DNA from: Alphaproteobacteria bacterium | GTDB taxonomy: Bacteria; Pseudomonadota; Alphaproteobacteria; Rhizobiales; Xanthobacteraceae | DNA length: 64,000 nt | Direction of reading: 5' to 3' | Assembly (NCBI GenBank): GCA_005884685.1 | Contig: VBAH01000027.1 | Location: forward strand, 1 to 64,000 | Shown here: positions 45,445 to 54,286 of the stretch, piece by piece | Layout of the letters: every line of letters begins with the position of its first letter | Position numbering within the stretch: the first letter of the stretch is position 1 | Program-made: the position numbers and the translations under genes | The notes under the pieces: model-generated | Database searches by the model: none | What the model was told of the DNA's origin: nothing | Seen by the model: only the letters and a program-made list of their open reading frames with translations

Positions 45445-46779
45445 ATGGGCGGGCACGCTTCCACGGTCTATTTCGGGCTAAACCCGATGTGGGTTTCGAC
45501 GGTCATTCTGGCCGTCACCTACGCCATCATCATGTCGGAGAAGGTCAATCGCGCAATCATCGCGCTGATCAGCGCCTCCCTGATGATCCTGGTCGGGGTG
45601 TTCAGCCAGGAAGAGGCGATCCGCGGCATCGACTGGAACACGATCGGCCTGCTCACCGGGATGATGATCCTGGTGTCGATCTCGCGCCGTTCCGGGATGT
45701 TCGAATACATCGCCATTTGGTCCGCGCAGGCCGCCAAGGCGCACCCGGCCGGCATCCTGTTCCTGCTGCAGATCACCACCGCGGTGCTCTCCGCGTTCCT
45801 CGACAACGTCACCACGGTGCTGCTGATCGTGCCGGTGACGCTCGCGATCTGCAAAGAGCTCGAGGTGCCGGTCTATCCGTATCTGTTCGCCGAAGTGTTC
45901 GCCTCCAACATCGGCGGCACCGCGACCTTGATCGGTGATCCACCCAACATCCTGATCGGCACACAAGCCGGGCTTTCGTTCAACGAGTTCGTCATCCACC
46001 TCACGCCGGTGATCCTCGTCGTGATGGTCGCGCAGGCGATCATGATCCACCTCTTGTGGGGCAAGGACCTGAAGGCAACGCCCGAGCGCGAGGCGCGCGT
46101 GATGGCGATGAACGCCACGGAGTCGATCAAGGACTGGCTGCTGCTCAAGCAGTCGCTGGTGGTGATCGGGATCGTGATGGTCGCGTTCGTATTGGCGCGG
46201 CCGTTGCACCTCGAGCCCGCCACCATCGCGATGTTTGGCGCCGCCGTCCTGATGCTGCTCGACAATTGGGTGCATCACACCGAAAAGGCCGCGCACAACA
46301 TTCACCAGACCTTCGGCGACGTCGAATGGATCACCATCTTCTTCTTCGTCGGGTTGTTCATGGTGGTGCACGGCGTGGAATACGGCGGCCTGCTCACGCT
46401 GCTCGCGGAAAAGCTGGTCGCCGCAACCGGCGGCAGCATGGCGACGGCCGGCTACGCCATCCTGTGGGCGTCGGCGTTCCTCTCGGCGATCGTCGACAAC
46501 ATCCCGTTCGTCGCGACCATGATCCCGCTGATCAAGAGCATGGCGCCTGCCTACGGCGGGGCGGACAAGATCGAGCCGCTGTGGTGGTGCCTCTCGCTCG
46601 GAGCTTGCTTGGGCGGCAACGGCACGCTGATCGGCGCCTCGGCCAACCTGACGGTCGCCGGCATCGCGGAGCGCAACGGGGTGCCGTTCCGCTTCCTGAC
46701 CTACACGATGTACGCCATGCCGATGATGATCGTGTCGGTCGCGATCTGCCACGTCTATGTATGGTGGCGATATTTTTGA
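45445..46779 (+). CDS. ArsB/NhaD family transporter (SLC13-like)
   Basis: The 444-residue membrane protein belongs to the ion transporter superfamily and has about 11 helices. Diagnostic segments are FASNIGGTATLIGDPPNILIG near residue 150 and SAFLSAIVDNIPFVATMIPLI near 343, with CLGGNGTLIGASANLTVAGI near 390. These are the paired re-entrant loops of ArsB/P-protein-like carriers. The ATG at 45445 has a GGGGGG run 8 nt upstream. It follows another member of the same superfamily with a 52-nt gap, so they may form one transcript. Sodium, anion or arsenite specificity cannot be assigned. Confidence 0.88.
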   Translation: MGGHASTVYFGLNPMWVSTVILAVTYAIIMSEKVNRAIIALISASLMILVGVFSQEEAIRGIDWNTIGLLTGMMILVSISRRSGMFEYIAIWSAQAAKAHPAGILFLLQITTAVLSAFLDNVTTVLLIVPVTLAICKELEVPVYPYLFAEVFASNIGGTATLIGDPPNILIGTQAGLSFNEFVIHLTPVILVVMVAQAIMIHLLWGKDLKATPEREARVMAMNATESIKDWLLLKQSLVVIGIVMVAFVLARPLHLEPATIAMFGAAVLMLLDNWVHHTEKAAHNIHQTFGDVEWITIFFFVGLFMVVHGVEYGGLLTLLAEKLVAATGGSMATAGYAILWASAFLSAIVDNIPFVATMIPLIKSMAPAYGGADKIEPLWWCLSLGACLGGNGTLIGASANLTVAGIAERNGVPFRFLTYTMYAMPMMIVSVAICHVYVWWRYF

Positions 46780-46890
46780 GTGGCTTGGCCGGTGCGCTCG
46801 GCACGGTTAGCGCCGGGGTTACCTTCGGCCGCCAGGGTTAATCCCGATGGCACCTTGAACGTGCCCGGACGCGGTGCGACGGCTTGTTCG

Positions 46891-46915
46891 GGAACTTTTC
46901 GGCCCGCCGCGCGTC
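46891..46915 (+). promoter_or_regulatory. Possible EcfG-type general stress promoter
   Basis: GGAAC (46891-46895), a 16-nt spacer and CGTC (46912-46915), 47 nt before the DUF2865 gene. Alphaproteobacterial EcfG promoters have GGAAC, 16-17 nt and CGTT, so this is a one-base-imperfect match. A single match is weak evidence. Confidence 0.25.
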
Positions 46916-46961
46916 AGTAGCCAGCACGGGCCGGCGGGTGGTGTCGTGCAGGGAGTAGGCC

Positions 46962-47687
46962 GTGCGACCTGATCGCGCATTCATCCCCTGTCTGGCTCTG
47001 ACGCTGCTTGCCATGATTGCGCAGGCCGCGCCGGCATCCGCGCAGGGACTGTTCGGCTGGTTCGGCGGCCGGCAGGACGACCGCTACCCGCAGCAGAATT
47101 CGTGGTCGGGCCAGCGCCAGAATTCGTGGTCCGGCCAGCGCCAATACACGCCGCAGCCAAGCGCCTACAGCGATCCCGGCCCGGTGATGCAGGAGCGCTA
47201 CGGACCGGCGAGCACCCCGTCGATCGGCGGCGGCACCGGACGCGCCGTCGCCTACTGTGTGCGGCTGTGCGACGGGCGCCATTTCCCGATGCAGCGCCAC
47301 ACCAACGCGACCTCGATCCAGCTATGCAATGCGTTCTGCCCGGCTGCGAAGACCCAGGTGTTCAACGGCAGCCAGATCGACCACGCGGTTGCATCCAACG
47401 GCGCGCGCTACGCCAACCTGGAGAACGCGTTCGTCTACCGCGAGAAGATCGTCCCGGGCTGCACCTGCAACGGCAAGGATGCGTTTGGGCTGGCGAAAAT
47501 CGATGCGGCACACGATCCGACCTTGCGGCCGGGCGACATTGTGGCGAGCGGTGACAACCAGAAGGCCGCGCTGCTCGCGGCGGCCAACCGTCAGGCGCGC
47601 AACACCATCGAGAAGCCGGCCGCCCTGCGCGGCAGCAAGGCGGCAAAGCCCACCGATCCCGAGGCCGAAGAGCGGCCGGAAGATTGA
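46962..47687 (+). CDS. Secreted DUF2865-family protein
   Basis: The 241-residue protein has a Sec signal (MRPDRAFIPCLALTLLAMIA, cleavage near ASA-QG), a Gln/Ser-rich region with two tandem copies of NSWSGQRQ (residues about 46-61), and the DUF2865 core beginning AVAYCVRLCDGRHFPMQRHT near residue 93. Cysteines follow in LCNAFCPAAKT and VPGCTCNGKD. Four or more conserved cysteines suggest disulfides in the periplasm. The function of DUF2865 is unknown. The GTG start has GGAG about 7 nt upstream. It converges tightly on the FAD oxidoreductase gene (4-nt gap). A possible stress promoter lies upstream. Confidence 0.87.
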   Translation: MRPDRAFIPCLALTLLAMIAQAAPASAQGLFGWFGGRQDDRYPQQNSWSGQRQNSWSGQRQYTPQPSAYSDPGPVMQERYGPASTPSIGGGTGRAVAYCVRLCDGRHFPMQRHTNATSIQLCNAFCPAAKTQVFNGSQIDHAVASNGARYANLENAFVYREKIVPGCTCNGKDAFGLAKIDAAHDPTLRPGDIVASGDNQKAALLAAANRQARNTIEKPAALRGSKAAKPTDPEAEERPED

Positions 47688-47691
47688 GTTC

Positions 47692-48783
47692 TCACTCCAG
47701 CTGCCCCGCCACGTCCTCGGCGATCGAGAGCGCGGAGGTAAGGCCGGGCGATTCGATTCCGAACAGGTGCACCAGCCGCGCCAAGCCATGGCCCGCCGGG
47801 CCGTCGATCAGGAAATCCGCCGCCGGCTCACCCTTCCCGGTCAGCTTCGGGCGGATGCCGCAATAGTCCGGCACCAGCGAATTGTCGGGCAGGCCGGGAA
47901 AATACGTGCGCACGCTGGCGTAGAACGAGTCCGCGCGTTTTGGATCGACCGTGTAGCTCTCGGTCTCGAGCCATTCGACGTCCGGGCCGAAGCGCATGCG
48001 GCCGGCCATGTCGAGCGTCACATGCGTGCCGAGCCCGCCCTCGACCGGCGCCGGATAGATCAAGTGCGAGAACGCCGGCTTGCCGACGAAGCCGAAGTAA
48101 TTGCCCTTGGCGAGCACAAGGCGCGGCACGCGTGCCTCCGGATAGCCCTCCGTCGCGCGCGCGACCGCCTGCGCGCCAAGCCCGGCCGAGTTGATCACCG
48201 CGTCGACCGTCAGCGTGCCCGCCTCCGCGCCGCCGAACGTGACCTCCCATCCTGACGCGCAAGGCGTGAGCCGCTCGATCCTCGTATTGAACGCGATCAT
48301 GCCGCCGCGGTCCTCCAGATCGCCTTGCAGCGCCAGCATGAAGCCGTGGCTGTCGATGATGCCGGTCTCGGACGAGAGCAGCGCGGCGGTGCAATTCAGC
48401 GCCGGCTCCATCGCGCGCGCCGCATTGCCGCCGAGAAACTCCAGCCCCTCGACGCCGTTGATCTCGCCCTGCTTCGCGATGCCCTCGATCTTGGCGGTCT
48501 GCTTTTCGTCGGTCGCGACGATCAGCTTGCCGACCTTTTTGTGCGGCACGCCGTGGCTGGCGCAAAACTCGTAGAGCAGGCGCCGCCCGCGCACGCAGTG
48601 CTTCGCGCGCAACGAGCCGGTCGGGTAATACATGCCGGCATGGATCACTTCGCTGTTGCGCGAGGAGACGCCGTTGCCGATCCCGCCGGTCGCCTCCGCG
48701 ACGATCACCTCATGGCCGGCCAGCGCGGCCGCCCGCGCGATCGCAAGGCCGACCACGCCGGCGCCGATGACGAGGACTTGCAT
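47692..48783 (-). CDS. FAD-dependent oxidoreductase, L-2-hydroxyglutarate oxidase-like
   Basis: DAO-family flavoprotein (363 residues). The dinucleotide-binding motif is QVLVIGAGVVGLAIARAAALAGHEV at the N-terminus. SSRNSEVIHAGMYYPTGSLRAKHCVRG near residue 42 is the signature of the LhgO/L2HGDH branch, and GIIDSHGFMLAL near 147 and LVPDYCGIRPKLTG near 310 complete the fold. It probably oxidises an L-2-hydroxy acid and passes electrons to the quinone pool or oxygen. ATG 48783 follows AGGAAAGG; the ATG seven codons earlier is less well placed. It precedes no other gene in its direction and ends 4 nt from the DUF2865 stop. Confidence 0.88.
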   Translation of the reverse strand: MQVLVIGAGVVGLAIARAAALAGHEVIVAEATGGIGNGVSSRNSEVIHAGMYYPTGSLRAKHCVRGRRLLYEFCASHGVPHKKVGKLIVATDEKQTAKIEGIAKQGEINGVEGLEFLGGNAARAMEPALNCTAALLSSETGIIDSHGFMLALQGDLEDRGGMIAFNTRIERLTPCASGWEVTFGGAEAGTLTVDAVINSAGLGAQAVARATEGYPEARVPRLVLAKGNYFGFVGKPAFSHLIYPAPVEGGLGTHVTLDMAGRMRFGPDVEWLETESYTVDPKRADSFYASVRTYFPGLPDNSLVPDYCGIRPKLTGKGEPAADFLIDGPAGHGLARLVHLFGIESPGLTSALSIAEDVAGQLE

Positions 48784-48798
48784 GCACCTTTCCTGTTG

Positions 48799-48919
48799 CG
48801 TCATGGCCGGGCATAGCCCGTCGAAGACGGGCGTGAACGCCCTAGTGCCCGGCCATCCACGACTTGATTACAGGGAAGTAGTAAAGACGTGGATGCCCGG
48901 CACAAGGCCGGGCATGACG
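48799..48919. repeat. CGTCAT..ATGACG palindromic element
   Basis: Outer ends CGTCATGGCCGGGC (48799) and GGCCGGGCATGACG (48919) are inverted copies. An internal GTGCCCGG/CCGGCAC pair and a CGTCGAAGACGGGCG hairpin are seen. It fills the gap between the FAD oxidoreductase and amidohydrolase genes. Confidence 0.8.
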
Positions 48920-48922
48920 AAA

Positions 48923-49972
48923 CTATTCGCCGATGCCGTCGAGCCGATAGAAGCGCTTCGCCGCCCCGACGAACAGGTCGGCCTTTTCCGACGCGCTCGC
49001 GCCCTTCGCCAATATCTTGCCGGCGTTCCAGAACGCCGGATAGCTGTAGGAGCCCTTGTCGACCGGGAAGTTGCTCTCGAACATGCCGCGCGACGGTCCG
49101 AACGCCGCGATGCAGGTTTCGATGTACGGCCGCCACGCATCGGCCAGCGCCTGCGAGGACGGCGGGTCGGCGAGCCTCTCGAAGCCGAAGCCGCCGATGC
49201 GCATGCCGAGGCCGCCGAGCTTGACGTAGACGTTCGGCCGCTTGGCCAGCGCGTCGATCGACTTCTTCCAGCCGGGGAACACTTCTTTGTGCTTGTAGGC
49301 GTTGATGCCGACCGGGCCGCCGCAATGGTTGAGCACGATCCTGGCGTCCGGAAATGCATCCGCGAGATTCGTGAGCTCGTCGAGCTGCGGATGGTACATC
49401 CAGGCATCGAACGAATAACCCATGCGAGTGAGCACCGCGAAGCCCTCGCGGAATTTCCTGTCCGCCAGCACGCCGGGCGGCGACGAGAACGCCGGATTGC
49501 GCACCTGCGGATCGGGATCGTAGGCGACGATGTGACGAATGCCGCGGAAGCGCCCGCCGCCGGCGCGCTCATGCGCCTGCAGCACCGTCTCGACGCGGCC
49601 GCCGAGCGTGAGATCCGCGTGGCTGACGATGCCGGCGCAGGCGCGGATTTTGCCGTAGATGCCGCTCGCCGTCATCGCGGCGACGCCGTTGACGAACTCG
49701 GTCTCGCCGACCGGCTTCATTTCCTCAGGCCCGTCGGCGCGATTCATCGCGCGCGCCTGGACGAACACGGTCGCAACGATGTTGTGGCCCGAGTTGGTAT
49801 CGGCGAGCAGCTCGTCGAGCAGGTAGCGCCAGCCGCCGCGGTCCCACAGGTGATGGTGCGGATCGATGATGGGGAGCGCGGGCTCGAGGATTTCTTCCTT
49901 GCGCCGGTCAAGCCAGTCCTGACGAACTGCCAGATAGTTCGCCGCATGCGCAGCGGGCACGGCCTCGGTCAT
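48923..49972 (-). CDS. Amidohydrolase family protein (TIM-barrel, amidohydrolase_2)
   Basis: The 349-residue cytoplasmic enzyme has the metal-binding motif PIIDPHHHLWDRGGWRYLLDE near residue 34. Further candidates are His in FRGIRHIVAYDPDP near 142, His in MYHPQLDEL near 192 and VLNHCGGPVGIN near 218, and the catalytic Asp position is in MFESNFPVDKGSYSY near 298. The family includes lactonases and 2-pyrone-4,6-dicarboxylate-like hydrolases. The start has GGGAGG 9 nt upstream. No signal peptide is seen. It is one of three unrelated amidohydrolase genes in the window; its substrate is unknown. Confidence 0.88.
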   Translation of the reverse strand: MTEAVPAAHAANYLAVRQDWLDRRKEEILEPALPIIDPHHHLWDRGGWRYLLDELLADTNSGHNIVATVFVQARAMNRADGPEEMKPVGETEFVNGVAAMTASGIYGKIRACAGIVSHADLTLGGRVETVLQAHERAGGGRFRGIRHIVAYDPDPQVRNPAFSSPPGVLADRKFREGFAVLTRMGYSFDAWMYHPQLDELTNLADAFPDARIVLNHCGGPVGINAYKHKEVFPGWKKSIDALAKRPNVYVKLGGLGMRIGGFGFERLADPPSSQALADAWRPYIETCIAAFGPSRGMFESNFPVDKGSYSYPAFWNAGKILAKGASASEKADLFVGAAKRFYRLDGIGE

Positions 49973-50020
49973 CTAGATTTCCTCCCGATCTTTGTCGGCG
50001 GGACACTATCAGGCCGCGCC

Positions 50021-50090
50021 TTCGCTCGTCCCCGCGAAAGCGGGGACCCAGGGCCGCACAAAAAAAGAACTGGATTCCCGCTTGCGCGGG
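50021..50090. repeat. Composite palindromic element (same type as 931-1010)
   Basis: It contains GTCCCCGC-gaaa-GCGGGGAC and ATTCCCGC-ttgc-GCGGGAAT hairpins, with CGCTC and GAGCG ends, in the same orientation as 931-1010. It lies between the amidohydrolase start and the pckA stop. Confidence 0.85.
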
Positions 50091-50112
50091 AATGAGCGGG
50101 AGAGTTTACGCG

Positions 50113-51726
50113 TTACTCCGCGGCGATCCGCACTTCCGGCTGCGCGTCGCGCACGTCGGCATCGACATGGGTCTCGAACTGCACGAAGTTCTTCTGGAAC
50201 ATCGCGACCAGCTCGCGCGCGGTCTTGTCGAACTCGGATTTGTTCTGCCAGGTCTTGAACGGATGGAGCAGATGCGGCTCGATCCCGGCGACCTGCGTCG
50301 GCACCGAGAAGCCGAAGTACGGATCGGTGCGGAATTTCGCGTTGCGCAGCGAACCGTCGAGCGCTGCGGTCAGAAGCTTGCGCGTCACCTTGATCGGCAT
50401 GCGGCGGCCGACCCCGTATTTGCCCGCGGTCCAGCCGGTGTTGACCAGCCAGCAGTCCACATCGTGCACCGCGATCAGTTCGCGCAACAGATTGCCGTAC
50501 ACGGTCGGATGACGCGGCAGGAAGGGTGCGCCGAAGCAGGTGGAGAACTCCGGCTGCACACCGACCAGGCCTTTCTCCGTGCCGGCGACCTTCGCCGTAT
50601 AGCCGGAAAGGAAATGGTACATCGCCTGCGCGGGCGTGAGCTTGGCGATCGGCGGCATCACGCCGAACGCGTCGGCGGTGAGCATCACGAGGTTCTTCGG
50701 CATCCCGGCCCGGCCGGTGCGCGAGGCGTTCGGGATGAATTCGAGCGGGTAGGCCGAGCGGGTGTTCTCGGTTTTCGACTCGTCGTCGAAATCCACCAGC
50801 CGCGTCTCCGGATCGAACACGACGTTCTCGAGCACCGAGCCGAAGCGCAAGGTCGCGTCGTAGATCTCGGGCTCGGCCTCGCGCGAGAGCTTGATGCACT
50901 TCGCGTAGCAGCCGCCTTCGAAATTGAACACGCCGTGCGGACCCCAGCCGTGCTCGTCGTCGCCGATCAGCGTGCGGTTCGGGTCGGCCGAGAGCGTGGT
51001 CTTGCCGGTGCCGGAGAGACCGAAGAACAGCGCGACATCGCCGTCCGGGCCGACGTTCGCCGAGCAATGCATCGGCATCACGCTTTCGGCCGGCAGGTAG
51101 TAGTTCAGCGTCGTGAACACCGACTTCTTCATCTCGCCGGCATAGAAGCTGCCGCCGATCAGGATCATGCGCTTGGTGAGATTGAGCGCGACCACGGTTT
51201 CGGAACGCACGCCGTGGCGCTTCGGGTCGGCCTTGAAGGTCGGCAGGCACAGGATGGTGAAATCCGGCACGTAGGCGGCCAGGTCCTTGCGCTCCGGGCG
51301 GATCAGCAGCGAACGGATGAACAGCGAGTGCCAGGCAAGCTCGGTGAACACGCGCGCCTTGATACGGTATTTCGGATAGGCGCCGCCGTAGAGGTCCTGC
51401 GCGAACAGCTGCTTGCCCTTGGCGTGCTCGAGGAAGTCGTTCAGCAGCACATCGAACTGTTGGGGAGAAAGCTTGCCGTTCTTGTCCCACCAGATGGTGC
51501 GCTCGGTCTGCTCATCGCAGACGACGAACTTGTCCTTCGGCGAGCGGCCGGTGTGGATGCCGGTCTCGGCACAGAATGCTCCGCCTTCGACGACGTGGCC
51601 TTCATTGGCGGCGAGCGCATATTCGTAAAGCTGCTCGGCAGGCAGATTCCAGTGGACCGCCGCCAGATCCTTGAAGCCGAACTTCTCGACGCCGTGCGCG
51701 CCGTTCCGCAAGCCCGTTTCCTTCAC
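50113..51726 (-). CDS. pckA: Phosphoenolpyruvate carboxykinase (ATP)
   Basis: Converts oxaloacetate and ATP to PEP and CO2, the first committed step of gluconeogenesis (537 residues, normal for the ATP type). The P-loop is [20 protein letters not shown] near residue 240. [15 protein letters not shown] near 275 is the metal-binding region and [23 protein letters not shown] near 195 the substrate/kinase-1 region. [13 protein letters not shown] near 385 and [16 protein letters not shown] near 398 are conserved. I chose the GTG at 51726, with GGAGG 6 nt upstream. In related bacteria pckA lies beside chvI; here they are about 9.7 kb apart. A promoter-like element and a leader hairpin lie upstream. 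Confidence 0.96.
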   Translation of the reverse strand: MKETGLRNGAHGVEKFGFKDLAAVHWNLPAEQLYEYALAANEGHVVEGGAFCAETGIHTGRSPKDKFVVCDEQTERTIWWDKNGKLSPQQFDVLLNDFLEHAKGKQLFAQDLYGGAYPKYRIKARVFTELAWHSLFIRSLLIRPERKDLAAYVPDFTILCLPTFKADPKRHGVRSETVVALNLTKRMILIGGSFYAGEMKKSVFTTLNYYLPAESVMPMHCSANVGPDGDVALFFGLSGTGKTTLSADPNRTLIGDDEHGWGPHGVFNFEGGCYAKCIKLSREAEPEIYDATLRFGSVLENVVFDPETRLVDFDDESKTENTRSAYPLEFIPNASRTGRAGMPKNLVMLTADAFGVMPPIAKLTPAQAMYHFLSGYTAKVAGTEKGLVGVQPEFSTCFGAPFLPRHPTVYGNLLRELIAVHDVDCWLVNTGWTAGKYGVGRRMPIKVTRKLLTAALDGSLRNAKFRTDPYFGFSVPTQVAGIEPHLLHPFKTWQNKSEFDKTARELVAMFQKNFVQFETHVDADVRDAQPEVRIAAE

Positions 51727-51744
51727 GCAAGACCTCCGCACCCC

Positions 51745-51849
51745 GTCACGCCGCCGCGTGACACCTTATGCCGCACGGTTAAGACCGCCGGGCCGGTCGG
51801 GGTTCCGGCCAAGGCGGGGAGCTATAATCACCATCTTACCTGCTGCCAA
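51745..51849 (-). promoter_or_regulatory. pckA promoter-like element and leader hairpin
   Basis: On the minus strand TTGGCA (complement of 51844-51849), a 17-nt spacer and TATAGC (complement of 51821-51826) form a good sigma-70-like promoter about 95 nt before the pckA start. In the leader, just ahead of the ribosome binding site, a perfect 7-bp hairpin GTCACGC-4nt-GCGTGAC lies at 51745-51762 and could affect initiation. No operator is recognised. Confidence 0.5.
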
Positions 51850-51933
51850 GGCGGCGCGCCGCCACAAATGGCAGGGCGACACTAGAATGTTAGCGGCAAG
51901 GTTAGTGCCCGCGGCGCATATTGCTGCGCCGCA

Positions 51934-52950
51934 TCAATCCACGAATCCTTTGCCGGCCAGCCACTTCTGCATCACGTCAGCGACCGCGTCGCTGTTCTTG
52001 TCCATCATCACCATGTGGGTGTTGCCCCTGATGCCGACGTCGGGGAGATCGATCACGTCGACCTTGCCCCCTGCCTCCTTGATGGCGCCGAGGTAATTCA
52101 CGACGTTCTGGCGTATCTTGCCCCAGCGCGGATGCTCCTTGGCATTATCGCCGTAGATCACGACCATCGGGATATCCTTCAGCGCCGCGACCTTCTCCAT
52201 GGCTCCGGTCGCCGATGGCTCGACCGCGATCAGCGCCTTCACCTTGTCGGGACGCGCCTCCGCGACCTTGAAGCCGAACGAGCCGGCCTGTGAGTGCACC
52301 AGAACGACGCACGGGCAGACCTTGTCGACCAGCTCGATGTAGGCGGCGACGATCTGTTCGTCGGTGGTCACCCAGCGCGGCACGCCTTGCTTCATGAACT
52401 GCTCGTAGGCGTCGATCGGGAACTGCACGCCCGGATAGGTCGTGCGTTTCCCCTTGTCGTCGTTCCAGGAACCGATCGGGCCGACGCGGAAGCGTTCCCA
52501 CGGATCGCCGAGCGGCAGGAATACCGGGTCGCCCTTGAACTTGTCGGTCCAGCCCGAGCGGCCACGCTCCATCGCGTCGGAAATGTAGGTGTCCCAGCCG
52601 TGGCGCAGGAAATAGTTGAGCCAGCCCGGATTGCCGTCCGGCTTGGTCTCGTAGGTCACGCCGGTAAGCCCGCCGCCATGCCACATCAGCAGCGGCAGCT
52701 TGCCCTTGCGGTTCTGCACCAGGAAATACTGCGCGTACATCTGCTCGACCTGATAGACGCCGTTCGGATCGACCTTCGCCGGCACGCCGCCCGGCGTGAA
52801 CACGATTTCCTTGACCGGCTGCCCCTTCACTTCGATGTGCCGGCCGCCGACGTGGAACGAACCCATGTCGCGCAGCAGGATCGGCTCCTTGCCTTGCGCG
52901 AGCGCGGATGACGCGGCGAGTGTGGCCATCAGTGTGAGCACCATGCGCAT
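51934..52950 (-). CDS. Secreted esterase-like alpha/beta hydrolase, paralogue A
   Basis: The 338-residue protein has a short Sec signal (MRMVLTLMATLAASSALA-QG) and an alpha/beta-hydrolase fold. The oxyanion region is PLLMWHGGGLTGVTYE near residue 87, with YISDAMERGRSGW near 122. The nucleophile Ser is in VVLVHSQAGSFGFKV near 216, and the acid/base candidates are in MVVIYGDNAKEHPRWG and GIRGNTHMVMMDKNSDAV. A conserved pair of Cys (KVCPC) precedes the nucleophile strand. The start has GGGAG 6 nt upstream. It is a tandem paralogue of the gene at 53138 in the same orientation, separated by a repeat. Substrate unknown. Confidence 0.88.
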   Translation of the reverse strand: MRMVLTLMATLAASSALAQGKEPILLRDMGSFHVGGRHIEVKGQPVKEIVFTPGGVPAKVDPNGVYQVEQMYAQYFLVQNRKGKLPLLMWHGGGLTGVTYETKPDGNPGWLNYFLRHGWDTYISDAMERGRSGWTDKFKGDPVFLPLGDPWERFRVGPIGSWNDDKGKRTTYPGVQFPIDAYEQFMKQGVPRWVTTDEQIVAAYIELVDKVCPCVVLVHSQAGSFGFKVAEARPDKVKALIAVEPSATGAMEKVAALKDIPMVVIYGDNAKEHPRWGKIRQNVVNYLGAIKEAGGKVDVIDLPDVGIRGNTHMVMMDKNSDAVADVMQKWLAGKGFVD

Positions 52951-52991
52951 GGAAAATCTCCCGAAGCTTTCATTGTTGCAAACCTTACTCC

Positions 52992-53130
52992 CGTCATCGC
53001 CGGGCTTGGCCCGGCGATCCCGCTTAGGCGGGCATCACCCTGCGTTCCTCTATCGGGATCACCGGGTCTCGGCGCGGAGTCATCGGGCGGCGCTGCGCGC
53101 CGGCCCGTTGGCGCCGGCCCGGTGATGACG
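52992..53130. repeat. CGTCAT..ATGACG palindromic element between the esterase paralogues
   Basis: Outer ends CGTCATCGCCGGG (52992) and CCCGGTGATGACG (53130), internal GCCGGGC-ttg-GCCCGGC hairpin at about 52999-53015, CCCGCTTAGGCGGG, and GCGCGCCGGCCCGTTGGCGCCGGCC pairs. It occupies nearly the whole intergenic gap. Confidence 0.8.
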
Positions 53131-53137
53131 AGTGCTG

Positions 53138-54157
53138 CTATTCAGTCATACCCTTGCTCGCCAGCCACTTCTGGATCACCTCGGCGATCTCGGCATTGTT
53201 CTTCTCCTGCATCAGCATGTGCGAATTGCCCATGATGCCGATCTCGGGAAGGTTGACCAGATCGACGCTGCCGCCGGCCGCCTTGATGGCATTGCCATAT
53301 TCGGTGTCGATCTTCTTGTAGGCGGCCCAGCGCGGATGCTCGTCGACATAGTCGCCGAACATCAGCATCACCGGAATGTCCTTCAGCTTCGGCGCGTTCG
53401 CGACCTTGCCGGCGCTCGCGGATTCCACCGCGACGATCGCCTTGATCTTGTCCGGCCGCTGCTCGGCGACTTGGAAGCCGAATGTGCCGCCCTGGCTGTG
53501 CAGCAGCAGCACGCACGGACACACCTTGTCGACCAGCGCCAGATACGCATCGACGATCGCCTTGTCGGTCGAGAGCCAACGCGGCACCGACTGCTTCATG
53601 TAATTGTCATAGGCATCGACCGGAAACTGCGTGCCCGGCATCGGCTTGCGCTTGGCCACATCGGCATTCCACGAGCCCGCGCCCTGTCCGATGCGGAACC
53701 GCTCGTACGGATCCTGATAGTTCAGGAAGATCGGGGAATCGCTCCACACGTCAGGCGAGGCGAAGCCCGAACGCCCACGCTCCACGGCGTCGGACACGTA
53801 GGTGTCCCAGCCCTTGCGGACGAACATGTTGAGCCAGCCTTCGCGCCCGTCCGGCGTCGACTCATAGGTCGCGCCGGTGAGCCCGCCGCCGTGCCACATC
53901 AGCAGCGGGTATTTCCCCTTGCGGGCCTTCGGCAGGAAATACTGCACGTACATCGCCTCGACCATGAACTGGCCGTTGGGGTCGAGCTTCGACACCGGGC
54001 CGCCGGGCACCCGCTGAATGTCCTTGATCGGCTTGCCGCTCACCTCGGCGATGCGGCCGCCGATATGAAACGAGCCCATGCCACGAAGCACGATGTCGTC
54101 GGCGGCGAAGGCGGGCAGCGCCGCGATGGTGAATGCGAATGCGATTTGCGCACGCAT
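53138..54157 (-). CDS. Secreted esterase-like alpha/beta hydrolase, paralogue B
   Basis: The 339-residue protein has a Sec signal (MRAQIAFAFTIAALPAFA-AD) and the same layout as its downstream neighbour: MGSFHIGGR near residue 28, PLLMWHGGGLTGATYE near 83, YVSDAVERGRSGF near 119, nucleophile Ser in VLLLHSQGGTFGFQV near 216, and GIMGNSHMLMQEKNNAEI near 310. The shared KVCPC motif is also present. The start has GGGAGG about 7 nt upstream. The pair looks like a tandem duplication with later divergence. Both would act in the periplasm or outside the cell. Confidence 0.88.
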   Translation of the reverse strand: MRAQIAFAFTIAALPAFAADDIVLRGMGSFHIGGRIAEVSGKPIKDIQRVPGGPVSKLDPNGQFMVEAMYVQYFLPKARKGKYPLLMWHGGGLTGATYESTPDGREGWLNMFVRKGWDTYVSDAVERGRSGFASPDVWSDSPIFLNYQDPYERFRIGQGAGSWNADVAKRKPMPGTQFPVDAYDNYMKQSVPRWLSTDKAIVDAYLALVDKVCPCVLLLHSQGGTFGFQVAEQRPDKIKAIVAVESASAGKVANAPKLKDIPVMLMFGDYVDEHPRWAAYKKIDTEYGNAIKAAGGSVDLVNLPEIGIMGNSHMLMQEKNNAEIAEVIQKWLASKGMTE

Positions 54158-54228
54158 TCTTGTCCTCCCTGATTTTCGCTGAGCGATTGTCGCCGATCTC
54201 GCGAGGCCGCGCCACGGCAGCGCGGCGC

Positions 54229-54266
54229 AAAAAGAGAAGCCGGGCGCAGCATAAGCCGCGCCCGGC
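54229..54266 (-). terminator. Rho-independent terminator after the haem/beta-propeller gene
   Basis: A perfect 9-bp stem GCCGGGCGC/GCGCCCGGC (54239-54247 with 54258-54266) with a 10-nt loop is followed on the minus strand by a T-rich tract (TTCTCTTTTT). It lies 20 nt past the stop of the gene ending at 54287 and ends that transcript before the esterase genes. Confidence 0.75.
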
Positions 54267-54286
54267 TGACTGTTACGCGCGCTCGC

